A DNA stretch of 64,000 nt from Strigamia acuminata (taxonomy: Eukaryota; Arthropoda; Chilopoda; Geophilomorpha; Linotaeniidae), in NCBI GenBank assembly GCA_949358305.1, contig OX442321.1, forward strand, positions 3,559,605-3,623,604, given 5' to 3'. Positions 12,001 to 23,487 of the stretch are shown piece by piece. The first letter of the stretch is position 1. Every line of letters starts with the position of its first letter. Made by a program: the position numbers and the translations under genes. Below the pieces are notes generated by a model, which did no database searches, was not told the DNA's origin, and was given only the letters and a program-made list of their open reading frames with translations.

Positions 12001-13577
12001 TGTTGATTCTATCGAATCAATATCCACGTTGCTTACCTGTCGAAGGGAACCAATCGGACCCTTCCGGACCCCAACTGGGTCCATCTGGACATAGTCATAT
12101 ATTAGGTCCGGACTAGTGACCCACGAATCCACCGATTCGTACACTGATTGGCTGTCGCCAATCTAGTCGCTCTACAGAACTATATAAGCTTCAGTTTCTC
12201 ACCTCTCACTCCCCTGGCTTGATAACTGAACACGTATATTGTCTGTAGTTGAATTGTTATCGTTTGATTTCATTATTCTCTATCGACACATCAGGCCACC
12301 TCAGCTCTCCACAATCGGTATTCATTACTATTGTTATTGTTGTTGTAGGGCCTTTTCGGGAAGGCTAACTCCGGTAATAGACATGCGTTCGCATGAAATG
12401 GCCCCGTAACGTTAGCCGGCTGTTCTACGGGACAGTAGGATTTCGTACGGTGGCTTAATATAACGGTCGTATACAGTACGACCTTGCTAAATGAAAGTAG
12501 GTCCCTCAGCTAACTGGCCTCAGTCCGCTGCAGGATGGCTGTTGTAAACAGCCCACGCAGGTTCCCGTCTTTCTACGATCGGTCCTTCCGCTCGTTAAAA
12601 GTCGGTAAAGGCCTAATGCACAGGTAACACGCCGGGTTGGTAGCCCGTGAGTAATATCTTCAAGATGTTGCGATAAATAACTACCTGGATAATGGTAATC
12701 CAACGGCAGTGGCCGATTAATATTTTACCCGGTGCTCGATCAATGGATCCCGCCATCGTAAGGCATGCTGGCGGATGGAGGAGTCAAATCCTCCCGCGAT
12801 GGTTCTCTCGACCGTTGTGACGGTCCCCGCCCCATCGTACCCTCCGGGTTAGTAACCCGTGAACGATATATAAAATATATCGTGTTAAACAAATTACTCG
12901 GGCATTGGTAATCCTTTATTGGCAATCACTTTTTATACCGGTAAGTCCATAGAAATGTTTACCTGGTGGTTGGTACCACCGATAGCGAGTTAAAGCACAC
13001 AATTAAATACTCGGCGCCTGATCACGAGATCTTGTCGTCGTAAGGCATGCTGGCGGATGGAGTCTCAACAACTCCCGCGACGTTCTCTCAATGGTCGTGA
13101 CGGTCCCCGCTCAATTAATATTTATATAACAATTCATTTGTTATATTCCATTAATCACTTTACTTTTATTCATTTGGAATATGGAATATTCTGCTGAATA
13201 TTCCCAATTATACAAAGGACTCTTCGTACTATTAGATAATCGAGCTGCGGACCAAATACGTCTCCGTAGCGATATTTGTGACGATGCCGCAAGTCAGCCG
13301 TATCCCTCTGGCTTCGCCCGGATCCTCAACCAGTTGATGCCGCCCGTTTACACGCGTCAAGAACCCATCTTTGTTAACCATCAATATTTAGTAATAAATA
13401 TGTTATGTCACACTAAAACTGTAAGTTATTTCTACTCTGTCACGTATTCATATTTGTCAAGGCTTCCGTAGCTTATCTCGGTTAGGTTGTTGCTAATCTT
13501 AGCAACGTCTTGTATAAACCGAATTATCTATCTCAAAAGGACTAATAAATTAGCCCAAAAGTAGAATCGTCACAATG
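12001..13577. mobile_element. Element A: LTR-like or non-autonomous retroelement with TATA-type promoter and internal duplication
   Basis: The ends TGTTGATTCTATCG and TAGAATCGTCACA are imperfect inverted TG...CA termini. A TATATAAG box lies near 12182, followed by a structured, GC-richer region. Within it, the 24-bp phrase beginning CGTAAGGCATGCTGGCGG occurs at 12757 and 13039, 282 bp apart, each followed by a CTCCCGCGA...GACGGTCCCCGC segment. A 96-codon open frame starts at 13181. No protein domain is recognised and no target duplication is obvious. The element abuts exon 9 of IR copy 2, where the last two exons should be. Confidence 0.4.
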
Positions 13578-15249
13578 TCAGTGATGTTTAGAAAATTAAC
13601 CAAGTAACATTTTTATTGTAATACTTGGAATATTTCTTCGTTACTACTGCCTTTGAGTATCGCTGGCAAATAGTCTGTATTTTCAAACATGTCGTCAAGG
13701 GACGAAAATGGAACTTTGATGTCAGTTATTGCAAGCAAAGAAGTTAATGTGGAAGTATAACTAGCCCACTGCAATATCGAAAATGTGATATAGACTATGA
13801 AGACAATTTTCATGGTCTTCAATGAAAAAGTATTGAAATTTCCTAAGTGAAGGCAAAGGTATCTATTATTTTTGATCAATTTTCTGTAAATGCGGTATAA
13901 ACCTTGTATCACAATTGGCCAACAAAGCAGGACATTGTTAATTGAATTGAAAAAACAACTCTGATAATGTTTGATGCTTGATAAGCGACTTGCTAACACA
14001 CTGATAGAAATGACCATCAAGCTTGTTGCAAATACGCACAGCCACATTTCTAGATTGAACTGTTGCAAATAGAAACCGTAATTCCATTCGCGCCGATCTA
14101 ATTTTCTATACAAAATTTCCTGCAGAAATGGAAAGAATTGCGGTGAGAAGTTTACATAATCTCTTCTCTGTCTGGTCATGGCACTCCCACTAGAAATGTC
14201 GGCTGTCTACACAAAATGAACAAAAATTTAAAATGCCTAATATCACTATACATAACTTTGATCTGTAATACACACCCCTTGTGTAAGATCACCTATCATC
14301 CCTCTCCAGCTGCCATTTACGATGGTTCCAAATTGTTCATGTTTGTTGCGAATGATTTTAAAACTTGCAGATTTTAAGCAATTTATAAAATCAATCAGTT
14401 AATATTAATAAAATAACTTTATTCTTTGTTTATATTTTACCTTGTGTTAAATTGAGTTTTAAAGATGTTTAAAACTTCCCAAAAATAACCACCAAGTACC
14501 AGTGAGTTATTTATACGAGTTAATATAAATTCTGGTGGAAACTACAAAGAGCATTTAAAAAGTAGTTTGTTTACTGGAAATGTAGTTCTACCATGAATAA
14601 CATGAACAAGTATCTGTTTGTTATTTCCTATTGATTCGTTCATCTGTGCACTGATTGGATGACAGCATTGCTTGCCAACTAAGTATGTTTCTTACCTGTT
14701 GTCATCCCAGAATAGAGTGCGGCTATAAATTATGTGGCACCATTGGTGGCAAAACGCTCCGTACGTGTGGATACGTGACTAAGCTTATGTTATCCTCGGT
14801 TACTTACTTACATGAATAACTGTTAACCTTATTTCCTCTTCCAAAAGTTCAAATCTTCCGTTGTTTTGGATACTTTTAATCTTTTATTTTAACACTTTCA
14901 GAATCAACGCTGAAAAATTAATCAATTTGAACACAACTTACGGATCGATTATCACAACTTAGTCGTAAAAATGACTTTCTTGCATTAATTCTTTGCCATT
15001 TGTATCCCAAATACTGAAATTCGTTCTGCAATATAGAGCAGTTAATGATCCAGCAAGATAAAGTTTCTGCACTAATATAACCAAATGAAAATGAATTATA
15101 AATGCAGAACAAAAACCTAAATCAGGAGTGGAAACACTTTTACAAAAACGATTTTACATACACCAATGAGGTTATAGCTCATTGCTTTGTGACTGGATAT
15201 GGCCTTATCCACGCAGTATGGGGGATTTACTATAGTTACTATAAGGTGT

Positions 15250-15770
15250 GGTGGAAACTACAGATAACATTTAAATAGCCCGTTTATTGGAAATGTGTGT
15301 CCTACCATTAACCCTGAATAACATGGACACATGTCTGTGTGTTATTTCTTATTGATTGCTTGACAGCAGTGTTTGCCAACTAAGCATGTTTGTTACCTGT
15401 TGTCATCCCAGAATTCTGTACGGCCATATATTATGTGGCGCCATCAGTTGCAAAACGCTCTGTACATGTGGATACGTGACCATGTTATCCTTGGTTCGTG
15501 GTCCTACTTACATGAACAACTGTTAACCTTATTTCCTTTTCCAAAAGCTGAATTCCTCCGTTCTTTTGAATACTTTAACATATTCAGAATAAACGCTTAA
15601 AGATCAATCAATTTAAACACAACTTACGGATGGATTATTACAACTCAATTGTAAAATCGATTTTCTTGCATTAATTCTTTGCCATTTGTATCCCAAATAC
15701 TGAAATTCGTTCTGCAATATAGAGCATTTAGGTAATGATCCACCAATAAGAGAAAATTCCTACACTAAAG
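15250..15770 (-). pseudogene. Partial second copy of IR exons 4 and 5 within intron 3 of copy 2
   Basis: Positions 15628-15764 repeat exon 4 but carry a 4-base insertion that leads to a stop. About 15512-15575 repeats exon 5 with its 5' end shortened. The exon 6 acceptor context (GGTGGAAACTACAG) is present at 15250 without the exon. The order matches 14540-15180, so this looks like an unequal-exchange scar. A fragment of the GC-rich LTR 3' end sits at about 15199-15250, at the junction. Confidence 0.75.
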
Positions 15771-15903
15771 CCAAATGAAAATGAATTATAAATGCACAAC
15801 AAAAACCTAATACAGCAGTTTATCAATACCATACGTTGGAAACATTTTTCAGAAAACGATGTTACGTACAGCAATGAGGTTATAGTTTAATGGCCCATTT
15901 TAT

Positions 15904-16097
15904 TGTTAGATGTTATGTGTTACGGCCGCCAATACGTCGCCAAGAGGCGCTTGGACGTCCACCAGACCTTTTATGTAACAGCCAATCAGGGCTGATCAAT
16001 GTAGTATTTAACCAATGTATTTTATTTTAATAAACACTTGTAATCTTTAAGCCCTACGACTTGTTGTATTGTTGAGTCGATCCGGTGATTCTCAATA
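15904..16097. mobile_element. Probable solo LTR with TTTAT target duplication
   Basis: Copy 9 reads CATTTTATAGCCC here without a break; copy 2 has about 194 extra bases flanked by TTTAT (15899-15903 and 16098-16102). The insert starts TGTTAGATG and contains a TATTTAA promoter-like box and AATAAA at 16029. The word AACAGCCAATCA is shared with the LTR-like sequence at 63.6 kb. It ends CAATA rather than the usual CA, so the exact ends are provisional. Confidence 0.5.
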
Positions 16098-16109
16098 TTT
16101 ATAGCCCTA

Positions 16110-16245
16110 GGTGCAGTGACAGTTTGAGGGCCCTAATTAATAAAAAGAATTCTAAAAAAAAAATTGGAATAATTATTTAGGCCCCCTTAAAATTGGGGGT
16201 CTTAGACATGCGCCTTTTGAGCTTAGGCCTAAAGGCGCCCCTGAA
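16110..16245. mobile_element. Inserted block shared by IR copies 2 and 9 (partner 56690-56815)
   Basis: Both copies carry GGTGCAGTGACAGTTTGAGG to TAGGCCTAAA...CCCCTG at the same place in intron 3. The end CAGGGGCGCC (minus strand) resembles a hAT-type terminus, but this is only a resemblance. Its presence in only these two copies ties their intron 3 regions to a recent common ancestor. Confidence 0.5.
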
Positions 16246-16840
16246 ATTACACCAGCATGCAGTGAAAAAATTTCTGTCGCATGCGGAAATGAGCAAAAAA
16301 TGTCGTTTTTTGGGCAAGCCGTTACCATCGCAGGTTTAATTTTACAGTGTTAAGTTTTAAGTTGGAATTATCGCTTAATTAATGGTGGATCACAAATTGT
16401 GCTATAATTCAGTGTCATTTGAAATGTCTTATTATGTTAATGTGCTCTCAGAAACAGTTTTTCTGTACGATTTTGGTATTATAGATTCTTAAGTGAAGAT
16501 TATAGGAATGTGAGTATCAATATCTTACCTTGGAATTACTTTCCAAAAAATCGTCTGAAAGCAAGATTAAATGCTTGTGAAATTACTAGTATAATTAAAC
16601 ACTAGCTGTATACAATATATTGTATATTATATACCCATTTACCATTATTCGAAATCAGAGTCACATTAGAACATCTGCTTGTGTAGAATTGTACATTTGT
16701 GGTCGTATTGTAACCAAAAGAACACACTTTAACATAAAATTTAACTATTCAATTTATGTCATTTCCTGTTAAGCTTATACACAAAAATGTTTTAACTTAC
16801 ATGTTTGAAGCGATATGATTACCAGTACAAGAAGAATCAT

Positions 16841-18060
16841 TGCGAGCCCTTACCAGTGTTAATACAATACCAGTAAGGTATTAAAACTGTTCGCCAAAAA
16901 TCACCAAGATGTCTTGAATTTAACCGAATGCACTGCTTGACCAAGGCCTTTGCTGATGATAATATCATTTACCAGAGAAAACAATATTGATTGTAATCTT
17001 AGAATGAATAGAATCATGCATTTTTAACCTTAGTTTTGCAAATTGATCATTGTTGGAATGTTTCATACGTCATCCCAACATGATGTTTTGTATTGGACCA
17101 CCCACTGGTCACTCCCCTTTCCCCTTCACCCCTTCACTTCCTGTCCTACTAGAATAAACGCTAGTCGCAGCACAAGTTGCTCTGCGACCTAAAATATATA
17201 TATCTACATAAATCTAACTCATCCACCATCAATCATTTTTCTCTTGTGCTGGTAAAAGTAAATTGACTGCTAATTCATGTTATTAGTGCAAATTAAACTG
17301 CTTGTGCCTTCACGGTAAAGCCACCGTTTCAAACACACGCTCACAAAAGAATTACTCCTTCTGTCTCAAATTATGGTATACATTTCTGGTATTATTTCAG
17401 TCCCAAATTATAGTATACATTTGTGGCTTTATGATTTTTTTCATTATAAAAATTCAAAATTAATATAATTAAGTTAAATTATAAATAAATCAAGTAAAAA
17501 ATAAATAATAAGGAGTAAACTGTAACCATAATAACTGTTTAGAGTAAAAATAGGCATATTTGATGTTAGAGCAGACCGGGGCTGTTTATGCCTTTTTTGA
17601 GAATTGCTATGAAATTACTGTTATTCTTACCTTGCTATTTGTTTCTCCACTTTTACTGTAATTTATTGCTTTGGTGTTTAATTCTGAATTTCCTTTGTTG
17701 TTTATCTATTTTTTGTTATTTCTGATTTTCTCATATTCCCATGTTAAACCTAGTTTTAGAATGAATAGAATCATCCATTTTTAATCTTAGTTTTGCAAAT
17801 TGATCTTTTTTCTCTTGTGCTGAGAAAAGTAAATTGACTGCTAATTCATGTTATTAGTGCAAATTAAACTGCTCGTGCCTTTATGGTAAAGCCACCGTGT
17901 TGTCAAACATGCTCACAAAAGAATTAATTACTATCGACTAGAGATATTTTTACAATGGTGGCGCCACTATGTAAAAGCTCCTGGTGGCACCTAACCACTG
18001 ACCTTTCATCAGCAACAAAGTCAGCAGTGATTTTGCCCCAAATTCAGGTTGGCGGCAAAT
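16841..18060. promoter_or_regulatory. IR upstream block, duplicated in tandem upstream of copy 2
   Basis: The conserved IR upstream block (AATTGATCA, TTCATGTTATTAGTGCAAAT, the small inverted repeat CACGGT...ACCGT, then GTGGCGCCACTATGT) occurs twice, around 17000-17345 and 17760-18060. The first is interrupted by the solo LTR. Regulatory function is an inference from conservation across copies. Confidence 0.45.
17051..17231. mobile_element. Solo LTR, 181 bp, with ATCAT target duplication
   Basis: It starts TGTTGGAATG and ends CACCATCA. ATCAT flanks it at 17046-17050 and 17232-17236. The undisrupted site AATTGATCATTTTTCTC is seen upstream of other IR copies (for example near 22287 and 37214), which confirms the insertion. 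It contains AATAAA at about 17153. Confidence 0.85.
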
Positions 18061-18930
18061 CAATTTTTTAAGGTTTGGATTTTTATTGATTATTTTAATT
18101 TTTACGGTATCTTGTTGCAAGAGATTAAATTAATTTATTGTGTGGAAAGTGAATAATGAAGTCTGCACTCTGTACAGCAAAATAATGAGTGAACTTTTGT
18201 ACCTATTTGTACATAACCTTGTCTCGGACTTAAATGCATGTCTAATATACATATGTGAACATTATCTTTTAATTACTCGTCTTCAATGTTATCAGTTTCT
18301 ATTGTGAACATGCAAACTGTCTGTTTCCTTGGTTTGAACGTATGTTCCAGCTTCTTGGAACCTACACAGGCTGGCGTCAGTGCAGCTTTTCCACAGGCGC
18401 AGACAACAGATTGATTTAAATTTACCAGTGGAGGGAAAGGGAAGGAGGAGTTCTAACCAACTAATTCCTAAGTAGTGAAGAAAGGATATTTACGACAAAT
18501 AAAATTTTTTTATGTACATACGATACAATATGCAAAAAAAATTTATGCAGTAAACAATATAAAAATATGCAAATTGAAAGAATTTATCCACGTGAAATCA
18601 AGTATTTTAGACTTATAAACACACAACAAATACCAATTTGGTAGAGCAGTAGTACATGTTTGATACACATTGTGTGTGCATGATGACCAAATGATGCGTA
18701 TAGTAAAACAAATGCATAAATCGCTATTTTCTGAAAATATGTCGATTTATGCATTTATTTCTGAAATTAGGCATTTATGCATTTGTGGCAATTTTAGGCA
18801 TTTTATGCAATAAAATATATTTCTATGCATTTATCCTTTCTCTACAAATTACGTTTAGAACCTAAGGTGCAGGACTAAAAGGAATGGATACCCTCCTTGT
18901 ATGAAATCAAGCTTTTTAATGAATAGGAGA
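18061..18930. other. No gene seen; low-complexity ATGCATTTAT repeats
   Basis: The first 70 bases continue the IR/GST spacer. At 18720-18840 there are several GCATTTATGCATTT words. No GST remnant is detectable here, unlike upstream of copies 3, 6 and 7. Confidence 0.45.
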
Positions 18931-19502
18931 TGTGATCGTCTGGCCACCCACGGTGACCCACGTCACTCCACACACTGCTTACTGGCCCCTGGTCACCCCT
19001 CTTGCGAGGTAGACTGACCCAGTGGGGAAGGCGGGAGCTGAGTGGTGTGGGAGAAGAGAGTTTGAGTCAGAGAGAGAGAGAGTTTGGACAGCACAGGGTG
19101 AGGACGTATGCTAGAGAGGTCCCTCAGCCAGCCTGGGAAGTGCAGTGCCTAAGTTGACTCTGCTCTTCTCCCATTCACCACTGTGACGCTCAGTAGCAGG
19201 GAGATGTACCTGTTGCAGCCTCCATGAGTGGCTTCATGCGCTGTTAGGTAAGTACCACAGCAGAATGTATTATGCCAACCGACCACGTCACTCACGGGCA
19301 AACCACCCTGTGAGTGATGGGACGGTTGTAGGTCTGGTGTGCCTTTTGGCACCAGGACGGGTGATGGCTACTCCGACCCCTAGCCAACAGATTAAAGGCC
19401 AAAACCAACAATCCGGAGTCCCTGTCACCATTATTACGTGAAGGTCCGGTCCCACCCACGGTAATCAATCCCCAGGTTGCCGTGAGAGAGACGCCTGTCA
19501 CA
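18931..19502 (+). mobile_element. LTR of the GC-rich LTR family
   Basis: It starts TGTGATCGTCTGGCCACC and ends GCCTGTCACA, about 572 bp. It aligns along its length with 57671-58260 through CCGACCACGTCAC, TTGGCACC and the AAAGGCCAA words. It is much richer in GC than its surroundings. It interrupts the IR 3' flank. Flanking GAGA/GAGC may be an eroded target duplication. Confidence 0.65.
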
Positions 19503-19887
19503 GAGCAATAAAGTAAACTTTAATTAATAAGAAGCAGCAACAGTTTAATCACTACATTATTGTAACAATGTCTGATGAAAAAAGGCTGAAAAAAAGGTTT
19601 AACATGGGAACATCAAAGAATAAAGAATACCACAGAATGAAGATTTATAAACACCACATAGCACTAATCTAATCACTGATCACAAGTAAGTTTGTAGGCA
19701 TGCACCAGATAGTAAATATATGATTGATTTAATTGAACAATTCATTACTCATTAACTTGGGTGTGTTAAATGCTTGGAAAGATTTTGTAGAAACGTTGTG
19801 TGAACTTGACTCAATACAATAATAAACTGCAATCGACAAACGTAAGATGGAACATTTCATAAATAAAACGAGAAGTGTGTGTAGAAA
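19503..19887. other. 3' flank of IR copy 3
   Basis: Shared 3' flank of the IR array (AACATGGGAACATCAAAG, then TTGACTCAATACAATAATAA). No separate gene. Confidence 0.55.
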
Positions 19888-22116
19888 TTACAAAATTATT
19901 TTAACAATAATTAGTTCAAATACACCAATAATTAAAGACATAAAAATCGCGCCTATTAAGATTATAAAAGGTCCAATTATTTGACCAAACGAAACTGGAT
20001 TAAAATGATCTACTACACATTCTAACGGCTCAGGGAAGAAACGTTGATAGTTAACTGATAAGATTCCGTACTCCTTCATTAGTAAAATTCTGTTTAAGAA
20101 AATATTTCAATTTTTGTTTGATAATAGAAATGACTGCAATTTGTTTACTTGCGATTGAAATAATCCATGGAGGCAAATTGTTTTGAATATCCCAAAGATG
20201 CAGGTTCTCTGTTCACATACTGAGATGCAACAGTAAAACTGCAATTTCCATAAATCAACTTTCGTGTCCAAATGAATCCAAATTTTCCACCATACGCCAA
20301 CTCAATTCCATCACGAATAGTACGAACTTTTAAAACAGTTTTATTTTGATACGGTGGTTTCTATTAAAAATAACTATTTTATAAAATTAAGCAAATACAC
20401 ATTTTCTCATAATACCTTGAATATTTCTTCAACACTACCGCCTTTTAAAATCGCTGGCAAATATTCTGTATTTTCCAACATTTCTTCAAGGGAGGAAAAT
20501 GGAACTTTGGTGTCCGTTGTTGCAAGCAAAGAAGTTAGTGTGGAATTGTAACTACCCCACAGCAATATCGAAAACGTGATATAGACTATGAAGACAATTT
20601 TCATGGCCTTCAATGAAAAAGTATTGAAATTCCCTAAAACATAGTGAAAGCAAAGATATCAATTTTTTCGATCAATTTCCCGTAATAAGATATAAACCTT
20701 GTATCACAATTGGCCAACAAAGCAGGACATTGTTAATTAAATTTAAAAAACAAGTCTGGTAATGTTTTATGCTTGCTAAACGACTTGCTAATACACTGAT
20801 AGAGATAACCACCAAGCTCGTTGCAAATACACACAGCCACATTTCTATATTGAACTGTTGCAAAAAGAAACTGTAATTCCATTCGCGCTGATCTAATTTT
20901 CTATACAAAATTTGATACGTAAATGGATAGAATTGTGGTGAGAAGTTTATGTAGTCTCTTCTCTGTCTGGTCATGGCAATTCCAATAGAAATGTCGGCTA
21001 TCTACACAAATTTAAAAATGCCTAATATCACTACACCTAACTTTGATGTTCAATACACACCCCTTGTGTAAGATCACCTATCATTCCATTCCAACTGCCA
21101 TTTACAAAGGTTCCAAATTGACCATCTCTGCTCCGAATGATTTTAAAACTTGCAAATTTTTACAAATTTAGACAACTAATAAAAGTAAATAAATTCAATC
21201 TTTGTGAATATTTTACCTTGTATTAAATTGAGTTTTAAAAATGTTGAAAACTTCTCCAAAATAACCTCCTAGTATCAGTAACTTATTTATGTAAGTTAAT
21301 GTAAACCATCCTGGAAACTATAGCAAAAACATTTAAAAAGTAAGCCTGTTTAGTATAAATGTGTCTTACTTACCTCAACGACTGTTAATCTTATTTCCTT
21401 TTCCAAAAGCTGAATTTCTCCGTCCTCTTGGATATTCCTAATCTTTTTTTCATCACTTTCAGAATCCACACTTACAAATTAATCATTTTGAACACAACTT
21501 ACAGATTGATTATCACAACTTAGTTGAAAAAAAGATTTTCTGGCATCAATTCTTTGCCATTTGTATCCCAAATATTGAATTTCGTTCTACAATGTACAGC
21601 ATTTATGATCCACCAATAAGAGAAAATTCCTGCACTTAGGTTTTAAGTTTGAATTTTCGCGTAATAAATGGAGTTTCACAAATTGTGTGATAACGCAGTC
21701 TCATTTTGAATTTATTAAGGTAATGTGTGCTCAGAAACGTTTCTTGTGTAAAATTTTAGTATTATAGATTCTTAGGTGAAATTATAGGAATATGAGTATC
21801 AATATCTTACCTCGGAATTACTTTTCAAAAAATCGCCTGAAAGCAATATTAAATGCTTGTGAAATTATAATTAAACACTGTACCCGGTATACCGTATATG
21901 TTATATACCCATTTACCTTTATTCGAAATCAGAGTCACACTAGAACATCTGGTTGTGTAGAATTGTACCATTTTGGTCTTATGGTAACCAGTGGAACATA
22001 CTGGATCTTAAAATGTAGCTATTTATTTTGTGTCATTTACTCATTTCCTATTATACTCAACAATGTTTTTACTTACATGTTTGAAGCGATATGATTACGA
22101 GTACAAGAAGAATCAT
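19888..22116 (-). pseudogene. Ionotropic receptor copy 3, single frameshift
   Basis: Exons: 22077-22116, 21917-22000, 21822-21855, 21503-21634, 21374-21442, 21217-21317, 21061-21148, 20698-21001, 20416-20633, 20149-20360, 19888-20089. Ten exons are open and in phase. Exon 4 is one base short relative to its closest relative, copy 9: a T is missing in GGATCATAAATG (near 21606), which shifts frame and reaches a stop within the exon. Introns are compact; intron 3 is only about 187 bp. Pore loop, M1, M3 (SYNSTLTSLLA), S2 and M4 are otherwise typical. One change separates it from an intact gene, so a sequencing error or recent inactivation are both possible. Confidence 0.8.
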
Positions 22117-22682
22117 TATTAGCCCGTGCCAGTGTTAATACAATACCAGTAAGGTTTTTAAAACTGTTCGCTAGAAATGGCCACGATGCTTGACCAAGGC
22201 CTGTGCTGATGATAATGTAATTTACCAGAAAACACAATATTGATTATAATCATACAATGAATAGACTAATGTATATTTAATCTTAGTTTTGCAAATTGAT
22301 CATTTTTCTCCCGTGTTGTTAAAAGTAAATTGCCTGCTAATTCATGGTATTAGTGCAAATTAAACTGCTCGTGCTTTTACGGTAAAGCTATCGTGTCAAA
22401 CACATGCTCACAAAAGAATTAATTAATATCGACTAGAGAGAATTTTACTATGGTGGCGCCACTATGTAACAGATAAAAATGTAAAAACTCCTCGTGGCAC
22501 CTAACCACCTTTCACTAGCAACAAAGTCAGCAGTGATTTTGCCCCAAATTCAGGTTTGCAGCAAATCAATTTTTCAAGCTTTGGATTTTTGTTGACCTTT
22601 TTAATTTTTACGGTATCTTGTAGCAAGAGATTAAATTAATTTTTGCTGGTCTTTCTGTTGTGAAAGGAAAATGAATAACATT
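22117..22682. promoter_or_regulatory. IR upstream block of copy 3
   Basis: It contains AATACCAGTAAGG close to the start codon. Further up are AATTGATCATTTTTCTC, TTAGTGCAAATTAAACTGC, the inverted repeat TACGGTAAAGCTATCGTG (one pair weakened) and GGTGGCGCCACTATG. The order is as in copies 4, 6 and 7. Confidence 0.45.
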
Positions 22683-22850
22683 TCAAAATTTAGTATCAGG
22701 TTTATCTGTAATGCATTCCTTGATTCGTGCAAGGTCATGCATTCTTTCGAAATGGTCATTTAACACATTGTACATATCCTCTACATAAAACTTTGGATAA
22801 TCTTTTCTGAACTATGATATGTTGGCTACAGCATAATATCTGCCCTTTCC
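22683..22850 (-). pseudogene. Sigma-class GST last-exon remnant
   Basis: The minus strand preserves ADI...VANI, FRKDYPKFYVEDMYNV, LNDHFERMHDLARIKE and KPDTKF before a stop. The start of the exon is decayed by small deletions. Homologous to 9775-9945 and even closer to 44848-45000. Confidence 0.65.
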
Positions 22851-23027
22851 ATTTTATGGATTTTACATCGTAAGTTTACAGCAAGAGCTTAATCACTACT
22901 TTATAGTAACAATTTCTGATGCTAAAAGGCTTAACCTGAGAATTGTTAAACTTGAGAATAGATTAAAAGTTATTTCAAATTTACCAATCAATTTCCAAAG
23001 TTCTCTGGATACAAATGATTAAAGTTG

Positions 23028-23487
23028 AAGTCACGTTGAATATTCAAAATGGCGTTGGAGTTTGAAGGAAGCACAACCACACAGTTTAAGGTAAAAAAGT
23101 ACACTAAGTTTTATTCAATTCAAATGATAAAAGGTGATGCAAATGACGAGTTCGGAGAACCAATCACAAGCATTTACAAGATGGCGAAATGCAAATGACG
23201 CGCTCGAAGGACCAATGGCGAGCGCTCACAATTTTAGGGTGTTAAAACATTCTTCAAAGAATTAGTAATCTAACATTCCAATTGTAAGAGATCAAGTTAA
23301 AACATTTAAGTGGAAATAAAACATATTATAATATGAAAATATAACATACACAAATCAAATAAAATCATAAATTCAATATTAAAAATCACAAGTAAAAAAT
23401 GGAAATATAAATCAACAATACAAATCAAACAACACAATTATTAATTTAAAACAGTAATTTACACGTAAAATCATCCGATTTTCACAC
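23028..23487 (-). mobile_element. 3' LTR of the BEL/Pao-type part of the chimeric retrotransposon
   Basis: Reading the minus strand, TGTGAAAATCGGATGATTTT follows a G/C-rich tract just after the integrase stop, and the LTR ends at ACGTGACTTCA. A related LTR stands alone at 41284-41685 (TGTGAAAACCGTGTGGTTTT). It contains AATAAA near its 3' side. The ends are inferred from these two copies. Confidence 0.6.

Larger units (their letters stand above)
13625..16840 (-). pseudogene. Ionotropic receptor copy 2, 3'-truncated
   Basis: Exons present: 16801-16840, 16643-16726, 16540-16573, 14942-15071, 14812-14880, 14441-14541, 14276-14363, 13903-14206, 13625-13842. All are open and phase-correct. Exons 10 and 11 (S2 and M4) are absent; element A occupies the expected place and no S2 or M4 exon is found out to 9.4 kb. 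Without M4 a functional channel is unlikely. Intron 8 (13843-13902) is 60 bp and free of stops, so exons 8 and 9 also read as one 188-codon frame. Intron 3 is 1.47 kb and holds a degenerate second exon 5/exon 4 pair, an LTR and another insert. The product starts MILLVLVIISLQT. Confidence 0.85.
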
